Source: Alphaproteobacteria bacterium
Lineage (GTDB): Bacteria; Pseudomonadota; Alphaproteobacteria; ATCC43930; CGMCC-115725
Direction of reading: 5' to 3'
DNA: 7,742 nucleotides
Assembly (NCBI GenBank): GCA_030039975.1
Contig: JASHUO010000123.1
Coordinates: 1 to 7,742, forward strand
The position numbers and the translations under genes are program-made. Of this stretch, positions 1 to 6,420 are shown piece after piece (positions within the stretch are counted from its first letter, which is position 1; the number at the start of each line of letters is the position of its first letter). The notes beneath the pieces are model-generated. The model was not told the DNA's origin and made no database searches. It saw only the letters and a program-made list of their open reading frames with translations.

Positions 1-946
1 TTGATGACGCGCCAGAGCGGCTCGACATCGAAGCCCTCGCCCGGCATTTCCTCGAGCGCGGCGCCGAGATCGGCAAGGCGCTGCAGCGCCGCGTCGAAGG
101 CGGCGCGCACCGCGGCGGCGATGGACGGCCGGGCGGCGCGGCGCAGAAGAGAAAGCGCGTGCCGTGGAGATCGCCCTCGGCACGCCCCGCCGCGAGATAA
201 TCGGGAACGACGAGACCGATCGACCAGGGATCGCTGTCATCGGGTCCGGCCATCGCCTGCAGCATGAGCGCCGTGTCCATCACCGTGCGCGTCGTTGGCG
301 TCACATAGGTGTAGTTGCCGAAAGCGTCTTGGGCCTGGCTGTGCGGAATGACGCCGTTGCTCTGCTTCAGCCCGGCGACGCCGTTGCACGCCGCGGGAAT
401 GCGGGTCGAGCCGCCGCCATCGGTCGCGACGGCGAGCGGCGCAAGCCCGGCTGCGACCGCAACGGCGGCGCCGCCGCTCGACCCGCCGCTGGTATGCGCC
501 GCGCTCCAGGCATTGCGGGTGCGGCCGAAGAGCGGCGCGTCGGTGAGGCACTTGGTGCCGAATTCGGGCGTCGTCGTCTTGCCGAGGAGAATGGCGCCTT
601 CGCGGCGCAGCCGCGCGATGGCGACGGCGTCTTGGTCGGGCACGTTGTCGCGGAAGAGGAGCGAGCCGAAGGTGGTGCGCACGCCGCGCGTATTCACCAG
701 ATCCTTCGCCGTGTAGGGAATGCCGTGCAGCAGGCCCTTTGTGTCGCCGCGCATCATCGCTTCCTCCGCGCGGCGGCTCTCGGCGAGCGCTTCATCCGCG
801 CAGATGGTGATGAAGCAGTTGAGCACGGGTTGCAGGCGATCGATGCGCGCCAGCACGGCGCGCGTCACCTCGACCGGCGAGAGTTCGCGGCGGGTGAAGC
901 GGGCACGCAGCTCGGCGGCGGAGAGGAAGCAAAGATCTTCGGTCAT
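1..946 (-). CDS. Amidase-signature family amidase (C-terminal part beyond the window)
   Basis: This reading frame is open from an ATG at 946-944 to the left edge, giving about 315 residues of a family that is usually about 450-510 residues long, so the C-terminal third is missing. The amidase-signature Ser-cisSer-Lys triad is visible: Lys81 in GIPYTAKDL, cis-Ser156 in TSGGSSGGA, and nucleophile Ser180 in TDGGGSTRIPA. Family members are cytoplasmic hydrolases of carboxamides (aryl/alkyl amides, ureido compounds, or Gln-tRNA in GatA). The substrate cannot be told from sequence. GatA is less likely because no gatB or gatC is nearby and the gene follows a dioxygenase. A purine-rich stretch (GGAGGTGAGGGGG when read on the minus strand) lies 10-20 bases upstream of the start. 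The gene lies 69 bp downstream of the dioxygenase on the same strand, separated by a double hairpin, so co-transcription with partial attenuation is possible (inference). Confidence 0.93.
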   Translation of the reverse strand, partial: MTEDLCFLSAAELRARFTRRELSPVEVTRAVLARIDRLQPVLNCFITICADEALAESRRAEEAMMRGDTKGLLHGIPYTAKDLVNTRGVRTTFGSLLFRDNVPDQDAVAIARLRREGAILLGKTTTPEFGTKCLTDAPLFGRTRNAWSAAHTSGGSSGGAAVAVAAGLAPLAVATDGGGSTRIPAACNGVAGLKQSNGVIPHSQAQDAFGNYTYVTPTTRTVMDTALMLQAMAGPDDSDPWSIGLVVPDYLAAGRAEGDLHGTRFLFCAAPPGRPSPPRCAPPSTRRCSALPISAPRSRKCRARASMSSRSGASS

Positions 947-956
947 GTGGAAGTGT

Positions 957-1015
957 CCCCCTCACCTCCCGGCGCTTTGCGCCGGGCCCCTCCCTCTCCC
1001 GCAAGGCGAGAGGGG
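957..1015. repeat. REP-like double-hairpin intergenic element
   Basis: Two hairpins fill the gap between the dioxygenase stop and the amidase start. The first (968-986) has a perfect 8-bp stem, CCCGGCGC/GCGCCGGG, with a TTT loop. The second (992-1014) has a 7-bp stem, CCCTCTC/GAGAGGG, closed by an inner CC/GG pair and a GCAA loop with one bulged C. A pyrimidine-rich strand with CCCTCTCCCGCAAGG followed by GAGAGGG resembles the short palindromic repeats often scattered between genes in alphaproteobacteria; that resemblance is from memory, not a search. On the minus-strand transcript it could stabilise the upstream message or weaken transcription into the amidase. There is no T-tract, so it is not a classical terminator. 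Confidence 0.7.
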
Positions 1016-1888
1016 TTATGCCGCCGGTCGCATTTCCTCAAGGCCGTCTTCGCGGCGGGCTTGGATGGTGGTGCGGACCATCACGCGCAGCTGATCGACC
1101 GGCCAGGGGCGGCCGCGATGCATCGTGGCGCGGTTGTCCCACATGACGACATCGCCCGGGCGCCAGCGATGCAGATAGGTCCGCCCGGGCGGAGTGGCGA
1201 AAGCGATGAGCTCGGCCAGCAGCGCCTTCGCCTCGTTGTCGCCCATGCCGTCGATGGCATAGGCGTGGGATGCGACATAGAGCGCGCGCCGGCCGTTGAC
1301 GGGGTTGCGCCAGCTCATGCGCCAGCGCACCGGCGGCAGCGCGGCGCGCTCTTCCGCCGTCATCAGCTCGGGATGGATCTGGTCGCGCGAATTGGCATAG
1401 GAATGCGTCACGACGGCGTCGCGCAGTCGCTCCTGCCGCTCCGACGCAAGCCGCTCCCAGGCGAGCCGCGTGGAGGTGAACTCGGTTTCGCCGCCGGCGC
1501 CGGGCAGGGTGCGCGCCGACAGCACCGAGGCGAGCGCCGGCGTCTGCTTGAAGGAGCTGTCGGTGTGCCAGAGCTGGTTGGCGCGGGCGCGCCAGATCTG
1601 GCGATGATTCTCCGGCACGATCTTGCCGTCGGCATCGCGATTGTTGAGCCGGCTGTAGAAGGTGCCGTGGCCGATCGAGCCCACTTTCACCAGCTCGAGC
1701 GGGCCGAAGGCGCGCGAGAAAGCGGCTTGCACATCGTCGCTCACCTGCTGCTCGCGGAAGAGCAGCAGCGAATGCGCCTCGAAGGCGGCGCGGACCTGGC
1801 GATAGGCCGCATCGCTCGAAGCGACGTCGAGCAGCCCGACACCGCGCAGCTCGGCGCCGAAGCCCTCGGCCAGCGGAACAATCTCCAT
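1016..1888 (-). CDS. TauD/TfdA-family 2-oxoglutarate-dependent dioxygenase
   Basis: The 290-residue protein matches the usual length of TauD and TfdA (about 285). The Fe(II) facial triad is visible as His108 and Asp110 in LWHTDSSF and His257 in DNRATMHRGRP. Thr135 (GGETEF) is placed to contact 2-oxoglutarate. Arg268, 11 residues after the distal His, should bind the 2-oxoglutarate carboxylate, and Arg272 could bind an acidic group on the substrate, as in TauD and TfdA. The enzyme would hydroxylate a small acid in the cytoplasm, coupling this to decarboxylation of 2-oxoglutarate to succinate and CO2. The MWDNRATMHRGR stretch is more TfdA-like than taurine-specific, but true 2,4-D or taurine activity is not claimed. 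The start is supported by a GGGAGAAGGG ribosome-binding site just upstream. It is followed on the same strand by an amidase, suggesting a shared catabolic role. Confidence 0.94.
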   Translation of the reverse strand: MEIVPLAEGFGAELRGVGLLDVASSDAAYRQVRAAFEAHSLLLFREQQVSDDVQAAFSRAFGPLELVKVGSIGHGTFYSRLNNRDADGKIVPENHRQIWRARANQLWHTDSSFKQTPALASVLSARTLPGAGGETEFTSTRLAWERLASERQERLRDAVVTHSYANSRDQIHPELMTAEERAALPPVRWRMSWRNPVNGRRALYVASHAYAIDGMGDNEAKALLAELIAFATPPGRTYLHRWRPGDVVMWDNRATMHRGRPWPVDQLRVMVRTTIQARREDGLEEMRPAA

Positions 1889-1902
1889 GATCCCTTCTCC
1901 CT

Positions 1903-1950
1903 GGCTTGCCGGAGCCTAGCTTCCGCCCGCAAGCCGCTCCGAGGCAAGCC
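1903..1950. repeat. Interrupted inverted repeat (long hairpin) upstream of the dioxygenase
   Basis: GGCTTGCC at 1903-1910 is perfectly complementary to GGCAAGCC at 1943-1950. The pairing continues with GGAG (1911-1914) against CTCC (1937-1940) after a two-base GA bulge, leaving a loop of about 22 bases. It sits in the 85-bp gap between the stop of the secreted protein gene and the ribosome-binding site of the dioxygenase. It could act as a terminator-like or leader structure on the minus-strand transcript. No T-run follows, so the function is inferred only from position. Confidence 0.5.
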
Positions 1951-1973
1951 CCTCGCGCGCAGGGCTGTAGCGC

Positions 1974-2357
1974 TCAAAAGCCATGGTCGCGCAGGATGGG
2001 CTCGATCCGGTCCCGCGCCTGCTGCGCCCGCGCCCGGTCGCGTTGCAGCAAGTAGCGGTCGCAGGGCAGGCGCTGCGATGCCGCTCGTGCGAGCTCAAAG
2101 CGCTCGAGCTGCTTGGCCGCGGCATCGGCGCCGAGATAGCGCAAGATGAAATCATAGAATTGCTGCTGCGCGGCGTCTGCGTGGTCCTCTCCGCAAGCGG
2201 CAGCGCGGCCCGCGGCCGAACCGGAGGCGGCATCGAAACGCGGCGTCTCGCGCCCCAGCACGTCCCATTCCGCAGCGCTGAGCGTCGGGCCCGCAGCACC
2301 AAGCAGCAGCAGCGCGGCGAGGACGGCTTGCAGCCGGCGGAGAACGGCTTTCGTCAT
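1974..2357 (-). CDS. Small secreted protein of unknown function
   Basis: A 127-residue protein that I do not recognise. Residues 1-29 form a convincing Sec signal peptide: a basic start (MTKAVLRR), the hydrophobic core LAALLLLGAAG, and a likely cleavage after the SA/SAA at 27-29. The mature part of about 98 residues is alanine- and arginine-rich, probably helical, with two cysteines (Cys55 and Cys99) that could form a disulfide in the periplasm. The frame stays open upstream to an ATG at 2525, but the upstream part shows no protein-like character and runs into the cydA start, so the start at 2357 that begins the signal peptide is preferred. No strong ribosome-binding site is visible. It is transcribed head-to-head with cydA and lies upstream of the dioxygenase on the same strand. 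No function is assigned. Confidence 0.68.
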   Translation of the reverse strand: MTKAVLRRLQAVLAALLLLGAAGPTLSAAEWDVLGRETPRFDAASGSAAGRAAACGEDHADAAQQQFYDFILRYLGADAAAKQLERFELARAASQRLPCDRYLLQRDRARAQQARDRIEPILRDHGF

Positions 2358-2481
2358 GGCAGCACCCACGGGCGGAGTTGCGGCGGCCCCCGGCCGCGCT
2401 ACCCTGTGTCGCCGCGACGAATCGCGCCGGAGATGGACTTCCCGGTCGGGCGTTTCCAGCGGAACGCCGGAGTTTCCGCGC

Positions 2482-3912
2482 ATGGACACGGTCCTGTTGT
2501 CGCGCCTCCAATTCGCCTGGACCATCGGTTACCACATCCTGTGGCCGGCTTACACCATTGGCGTTTCCGGCTTCATCGTCCTGGTCAGCGCGCTCTTCCT
2601 CGCGACCGGAAAACCGGTCTATCGCGAGCTCATGCGCTTCTGGATCCATCTCTTCGCGTTGGGCTTCGCCATGGGCGTCGTCACCGGCGTGGTGCTGTCC
2701 TACGAGATCGGCACGAATTGGAGCATCTTCGCCGCGGAGAGCGCCAATGTCATCGGCCCCTTTTTCACCTATGAGGTGCTGACCGCGTTCTTTCTCGAGG
2801 CGGGATTCATCGGTGTCATGCTGTTCGGCCTCAATCGCGTCGGGCCCAAATTCCATTTCTTCGCCTGCGTCATGGTCGCGCTCGGCGCGATGTTCAGCGC
2901 CTTCTGGATTCTCGCCGCCAATAGCTGGATGCAGACGCCGGCCGGTTTCACCGTCGATGCCGACGGCAAGTTCGAGGTGACCTCGTGGTGGCAGGCGATC
3001 TTTACGCCCTCGCTGCCCTACCGCTTTCTGCACATGGTGACGGCAGCCTACATCACCGGCGCCTTCGTCGTGCTCGGCGTTTCGGGCTTTTACCTCTGGC
3101 AGCGCCGCCACGCCGACTTCGCCCGCGCCGGCTTTTCGCTCGCGCTCTGGATCGCGCTGATCCTGACGCCGGTGCAGATCCTCCTTGGCGACCAGCACGG
3201 GCTCAACACGCTTCGCTATCAGCCGGTGAAGCTCGCCGCCATCGAGGCGCGCTGGCACACGGCGCGGCACGTGCCGCTGACGCTCTTCGCCTGGCCGGAC
3301 ATGGCCAAGGAGCGCAACGACTATGCCGTCGACATCCCCGATCTCGGCAGCCTGATCCTGACCCATTCGTGGGATGGCGAAGTGACCGGGCTGACATCGG
3401 TACCGCCGCAAGACCGGCCCTACGTGCCGCTGCCTTTCTTCGCCTTCCGCCTGATGGCCGGCATCGGCTTCCTGCTGCTGGCGATCGCGCTGGCCGGCAG
3501 CTTTCTGCGTTGGCGCGGAAAGCTCTACGAGACGCGCTGGTTCGCCATGCTGTGCGCCTTTTCGAGCCCGCTGCCCTTCATCGCCATCCTCGCGGGATGG
3601 ACGGTGACCGAGACCGGACGCCAGCCCTATGTCGTCTATGGCTATCTCCGCACGGCGGAGGCGGCCGCGGCGCTCCCCGTCTCTGCGGTTGCCACCTCGC
3701 TCATTCTCTTCGTTCTCGTCTATCTCGTGCTGCTCGCCGCCTTCTTCTTCTATGCGATGCGCCTGGTGCTGCGCGGGCCGGAAGAGGAGAGGCCAGAGCC
3801 GCCCGAACGCGTCCGGCCCGGCATCGACACGGCGCCGAGCCGAGCTTGGCCCGGAGCCGCGGCGAAGCGCGCCGGGCCTTGGGGCGGCGGCCCCTGGGAC
3901 AAGTTCAAATGA
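2482..3912 (+). CDS. cydA: Cytochrome bd-type quinol oxidase subunit I (cyanide-insensitive/CioA type)
   Basis: This 476-residue inner-membrane protein is the quinol-oxidising, haem-bearing subunit of a cytochrome bd oxidase, which reduces O2 to water with electrons from ubiquinol. Conserved residues line up with E. coli CydA: His18 (haem b595 ligand, E. coli His19), His184 and Met325 (haem b558 ligands, His186/Met393), Glu98 and Glu106 (Glu99/Glu107), and Lys250 and Glu255 in VKLAAIEA (quinol site, Lys252/Glu257). The stretch between the Q-loop start and the b558 Met is much shorter than in E. coli, typical of the short-Q-loop CIO branch (also called cioA). The GRQP signature ends in Tyr382 instead of Trp. 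The C-terminal tail from about 431 is proline-rich and charged, ending GGGPWDKFK. The start at 2482 was chosen because MDTVLLSRLQFAWTIGYHILWP matches the family N-terminus and CCGGAG precedes it; an in-frame ATG at 2356 would add an unsupported extension. Confidence 0.97.
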   Translation: MDTVLLSRLQFAWTIGYHILWPAYTIGVSGFIVLVSALFLATGKPVYRELMRFWIHLFALGFAMGVVTGVVLSYEIGTNWSIFAAESANVIGPFFTYEVLTAFFLEAGFIGVMLFGLNRVGPKFHFFACVMVALGAMFSAFWILAANSWMQTPAGFTVDADGKFEVTSWWQAIFTPSLPYRFLHMVTAAYITGAFVVLGVSGFYLWQRRHADFARAGFSLALWIALILTPVQILLGDQHGLNTLRYQPVKLAAIEARWHTARHVPLTLFAWPDMAKERNDYAVDIPDLGSLILTHSWDGEVTGLTSVPPQDRPYVPLPFFAFRLMAGIGFLLLAIALAGSFLRWRGKLYETRWFAMLCAFSSPLPFIAILAGWTVTETGRQPYVVYGYLRTAEAAAALPVSAVATSLILFVLVYLVLLAAFFFYAMRLVLRGPEEERPEPPERVRPGIDTAPSRAWPGAAAKRAGPWGGGPWDKFK

Positions 3913-4898
3913 CGCTCGACCTGCCGCTGCTCTTCGCGCTGCTGCTGGGGTTCGGCATCGCCATGTATGTGGTGATGGACGGCTTCGATCTCGGCATCGG
4001 CATTCTCTTCCCCTTCGCGCCGAGCGATGCCGATCGCGACAGCATGATGAATTCGGTGGCGCCGATCTGGGACGGCAACGAGACCTGGCTGGTGCTGGGC
4101 GGCACGCTGCTCATCGCCGCCTTTCCGGTCGCTTATGCCACGTTGCTGCCCGCCTTTTACGTGCCACTGGTGCTTATGCTCTTCGCCCTCATTTTTCGCG
4201 GCATCGCCTTCGAGTTCCGCTTCCGCGCCGAGCGCTTCCGGGCGCTCTGGGATTGGGCTTTCGCGCTCGGCTCGGCGCTGGCGGGATTCTGCCAGGGGAT
4301 CGTGCTCGGCGCCTTCATCAACGGCGTGCCGGAGCAACCGGGCGCGCTCAGCTTTCTCAGCGGTTTTGCCGTGGTCAGCGGGCTTGGCCTGGTGGCGGGC
4401 TATGCGCTGTTGGGCGCGACCTGGCTCATCCTCAAGACCGGCGGCTCGACCGGCGCCTTCGGGCAGCGCGCGGCACGGCCGGCGCTGGTGGCGACGCTCG
4501 CTTTCATCGCGCTGATCAGCCTCTGGACGCCGCTTGCGCATGAGCCGATCCGCGCGCGCTGGTTCAGCCTGCCCAATATCCTTTTTCTCTGGCCGGTGCC
4601 CTTCGTGACCGCGGTGACCGCCCTAGTCATCTGGCGCGCCGTACCGAGCCGGTACGAGGCAGTGCCTTTCCTCGGCTCGATCTTTCTCTTCCTCCTCGCC
4701 CTTTCCGGCCTGGGCGTCAGCGTCTTTCCCTATGCCGTGCCGTGGCGCGTCACGCTCTGGCAAGCGGCGTCCTCGACGCCGACACTCGACTTCATCGGTG
4801 TCGGCGTGCTCGTCATCCTGCCGATCATCCTCGCCTATCTCGCCTATGCCCACTGGATATTCCGCGGCAAGGTGCGCGCGGGGGAGGGGTACCACTAG
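3909..4898 (+). CDS. cydB: Cytochrome bd-type quinol oxidase subunit II (CioB type)
   Basis: The 329-residue protein is the multi-helix membrane partner of subunit I and has the usual CydB/CioB length. It carries the family hallmarks DGFDLGIG (residues 24-31), WDGNETWLVLGG (54-65), which follows the MMNSVAPI segment, and RGIAFEFRFR (97-106). Hydrophobic helices fill most of the chain, ending with a short basic/polar tail. Its ATG overlaps the cydA stop in an ATGA arrangement, so the two subunits are translationally coupled and made in matched amounts. The frame remains open far upstream inside cydA, but that part is only a shadow of cydA. No small CydX-like subunit gene follows: the 72 bases after the stop are taken up by an inverted repeat. 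No cydDC genes are in view. Confidence 0.97.
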   Translation: MTLDLPLLFALLLGFGIAMYVVMDGFDLGIGILFPFAPSDADRDSMMNSVAPIWDGNETWLVLGGTLLIAAFPVAYATLLPAFYVPLVLMLFALIFRGIAFEFRFRAERFRALWDWAFALGSALAGFCQGIVLGAFINGVPEQPGALSFLSGFAVVSGLGLVAGYALLGATWLILKTGGSTGAFGQRAARPALVATLAFIALISLWTPLAHEPIRARWFSLPNILFLWPVPFVTAVTALVIWRAVPSRYEAVPFLGSIFLFLLALSGLGVSVFPYAVPWRVTLWQAASSTPTLDFIGVGVLVILPIILAYLAYAHWIFRGKVRAGEGYH

Positions 4899-4900
4899 GG

Positions 4901-4972
4901 AGCCGTCAGCCGTCAGCCGTCAGCGATCAGCAAACGGGAAAGCTGACGGCTGACGGCTGAGAGCTGACGGCT
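4901..4972. repeat. Heptad-based inverted repeat between convergent genes
   Basis: The left arm 4901-4931 consists of three exact AGCCGTC heptads followed by degenerate AGC-GATC-AGC copies. The right arm 4942-4972 contains the reverse complement (GACGGCT-type heptads). Aligned in register, 27 of 31 positions pair, with a 10-base loop, AAACGGGAAA. The element fills the gap between the cydB stop (4898) and the converging PAS gene, and its outer two bases overlap that gene's TAG stop (4973-4971). A transcript from either strand could fold into a very stable stem, so it may act as a bidirectional terminator or mRNA-end protector. No T-tract is present on either side. Confidence 0.9.
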
Positions 4973-5750
4973 ATCCAAAATCCGTCGCCACCAGCAGCCG
5001 GTCGGTGCGCTTGCCGTCGCTCGATAGCGGCAGGATCAGGCGGCGATAGGTGTAGCGGTGGCCGCGGAGCTGCGAATGGATGGCGTGGTAGAGCGGCGTC
5101 TCGTTGTCGCGTGCCGCGGCATAATCGGCCATCACGCCTTCGGCGAGAATGCGGACGGGATGCTCGCCGATCTGCATGCCCTCACGGCTCTCGCCGATCG
5201 CCGCGTTGGGCACGCGCCAGCCGCGGATCGGGACCGAGAACCGGGTCGGGTCGGCGTCGCTGACATCGATGAGATGGACCCAGCCAAGCGCCGAGATCTG
5301 GACCAGGCGCACCGGGTCGAAATCGATCATCGCGCCATGCGACTGCAGCCAGAGCTCGCGCCAATATTCCAGCAGCAGCGACAACCTCCGGCTGGATTGC
5401 AGCCGTCCGAGCGAGAGCGGCCGGCGCTCGACCCGGTTTCCTGCCGCGTCCGCCGCATGCGCTGTCGGCGGCGTCAGCGCCAAGATTTCGGCCGCGCCGC
5501 TTTTCGGCGGTGCCACGGCGCAGCTCCGTGGCGCAGGCAGACTCACCACGGCGGCCTCGGCGGCAGGCGGCGCCTCCGCGGCGCCGCAGAGGCGCGGCGA
5601 CACGCAGCGGCCGGTGGCGCTGCAATGCGCGGCATTGACGATATGCTCACGCGCCGTGCCAAAGAAGCCGGAAGCGATCTCGAAAGCGGCGAGGCAGAGC
5701 AGGTTCCGGCAACGCTCCGGCCCTTCGGTCGCGACGGCCGCCCTCATCAT
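4971..5750 (-). CDS. PAS_5-type PAS domain protein with cysteine-containing N-terminus
   Basis: A 259-residue soluble protein. The C-terminal half (about 118-257) reads like the alphaproteobacterial PAS_5 family: RLSLLLEYWRELW, then DFDPVRLVQISALGWVHLIDV, the RFSVPIRGW strand, and the closing LILPLSSDGKRTDRLLVATDF. PAS domains sense small ligands, redox state or protein partners; no ligand can be named here. The N-terminal 110 residues are unlike that family and contain six cysteines (14, 19, 43, 49, 55, 77) plus His36 and His42, followed by an alanine/proline-rich linker. The start is an ATGATG pair at 5750, with GAGGG overlapping the stop of the upstream regulator gene only nine bases away, so the two are probably translationally coupled. 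No output domain such as a kinase or GGDEF is present. The N-terminal extent is less certain than the PAS part. Confidence 0.82.
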   Translation of the reverse strand: MMRAAVATEGPERCRNLLCLAAFEIASGFFGTAREHIVNAAHCSATGRCVSPRLCGAAEAPPAAEAAVVSLPAPRSCAVAPPKSGAAEILALTPPTAHAADAAGNRVERRPLSLGRLQSSRRLSLLLEYWRELWLQSHGAMIDFDPVRLVQISALGWVHLIDVSDADPTRFSVPIRGWRVPNAAIGESREGMQIGEHPVRILAEGVMADYAAARDNETPLYHAIHSQLRGHRYTYRRLILPLSSDGKRTDRLLVATDFG

Positions 5751-5759
5751 TGCCTGCCC

Positions 5760-6242
5760 TCACCGCGCGGTCGGCAGCAGCGCAGCGGCGCTTCCCGGCG
5801 CTTCGGCGACACTCCGCAGGAGATGCAGCACCGCCTGACGCAAAGCCTTGTCGGAAATGGCGGCATAGGCGTTGTTGAGGTCGCGGATCTCCTGTGAGGT
5901 GAGCGCGTCTGTCGCGGTCGTGGCGGCGGGGACAGCCACGCCGCTATCGAGGCCCTCGAAGAAATGGCTGACGGGGACACCCAGGACGTGGGCGATTTCC
6001 TGCAGCCGGCTGGCGCTGACGCGGTTGGTGCCGCGCTCGTATTTCTGGATCGATTGGAAGGTGACGCCGACCTTGAGCGCGAGTTCGGTCTGGTTGAGCC
6101 CGACGACAGCGCGGCGATGGCGGATCCGGGCTCCGACATGGACGTCGATGGGATGCGGCCCATCGAGCTTCGCCGTGCGCCGGCGGCGGGTGCCCTCCGG
6201 CGTGCCGGTGGAGTCGCGGTCCCCGGCCCTGAGTACGTTCAT
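5760..6242 (-). CDS. XRE-family helix-turn-helix transcriptional regulator (PraR/SinR-like)
   Basis: This 160-residue DNA-binding protein has a Cro/C1-type HTH at about 34-98. VHVGARIRHRRAVVGLNQTELALKVGV is the first part of the HTH, TFQSIQKYERGTNRVSASRL is the recognition region, and LQEIAHVLGVPVSHFFEGLD closes the domain. This form is common in alphaproteobacteria and resembles the PraR/SinR-like regulators (family-level resemblance only). A basic N-terminal tail (RRRRTAK) precedes the HTH. After an alanine-rich linker, a short helical C-terminal region (about 114-147) may serve dimerisation. The start at 6242 is preferred over an in-frame upstream ATG at 6395 because AAAGGGGG lies just before it and the upstream extension lacks domain character. 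It heads a two-gene operon with the PAS_5 protein and is divergent from the GNAT-like gene, so autoregulation and control of the divergent gene are likely (inference). Confidence 0.92.
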   Translation of the reverse strand: MNVLRAGDRDSTGTPEGTRRRRTAKLDGPHPIDVHVGARIRHRRAVVGLNQTELALKVGVTFQSIQKYERGTNRVSASRLQEIAHVLGVPVSHFFEGLDSGVAVPAATTATDALTSQEIRDLNNAYAAISDKALRQAVLHLLRSVAEAPGSAAALLPTAR

Positions 6243-6275
6243 GGCAACCCCCTTTCGGTGAAACGACTTCGGACG

Positions 6276-6305
6276 ACAATACCCTTTTTCGGCGTACCCC
6301 TTCAA
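6276..6305 (-). promoter_or_regulatory. Probable sigma70-type promoter of the XRE-PAS operon
   Basis: Read on the minus strand, TTGAAG (6305-6300) and TATTGT (6281-6276) are separated by 18 bases, each matching four of six consensus positions. Transcription would start near 6269, about 27 bases before the regulator ATG, leaving room for the AAAGGGGG ribosome-binding site. The -10 region lies in one of the few AT-richer stretches of the window. Confidence 0.45.
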
Positions 6306-6311
6306 ATCAAT

Positions 6312-6396
6312 CTCGCGCCCGCGAGGTACCAGTCCTGATAGACACGCGGTACTCGCGAAATTCTCCGTTCCGGGCCGATAGTTGCGGGTGCGCAAC
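6312..6396. promoter_or_regulatory. Cluster of candidate operator dyads in the divergent intergenic region
   Basis: Three dyads are seen. CTCGCGCCCGCGAG (6312-6325) has perfect 6-bp arms with a CC spacer. CGCGGTACTCGCG (6345-6357) is imperfect, with CGCG arms and two mismatched inner positions. GTTGCGGGTGCGCAAC (6381-6396) has perfect 6-bp arms with a GGTG spacer. Such dyads between a divergent XRE regulator and its neighbour are the usual place for operator sites; which of them is bound, if any, is inference. Confidence 0.4.
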
Positions 6397-6420
6397 GACT
6401 AACGTGTCGCGCACTCACAC

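Noticed and set aside
164..2149. Very long plus-strand open frame (661 codons) opposite the amidase and dioxygenase
   Set aside because: Its translation is a low-complexity Arg/Ala/His/Gly-rich sequence with no domain. It is explained by GC-biased third positions of the real minus-strand genes, which carry intact catalytic motifs.
2356..2481. Upstream ATG for cydA at 2356
   Set aside because: It would add 42 residues (MAAPTGG...) that are not part of the family N-terminus. The start at 2482 has a ribosome-binding site and matches family members.
2152..3411. Minus-strand open frame of 419 codons opposite cydA
   Set aside because: Antisense shadow of cydA: charged low-complexity translation, while cydA on the plus strand has all haem ligands.
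2985..3908. N-terminal extension of cydB in frame through cydA
   Set aside because: The CydB family starts at MTLDLPLLFALLLGFG (3909), and the upstream translation is Arg/Ala-rich shadow sequence of cydA.
4901..4972. CRISPR array or attachment site reading of the heptad repeats
   Set aside because: Repeat units are 7 bp with no unique spacers and are arranged in opposed arms; no cas, integrase or tRNA gene is present.
5058..5897. Plus-strand open frame of 279 codons opposite the PAS and XRE genes
   Set aside because: Shadow frame without recognisable domain; the minus strand has clear PAS_5 and HTH sequences with coupled spacing.
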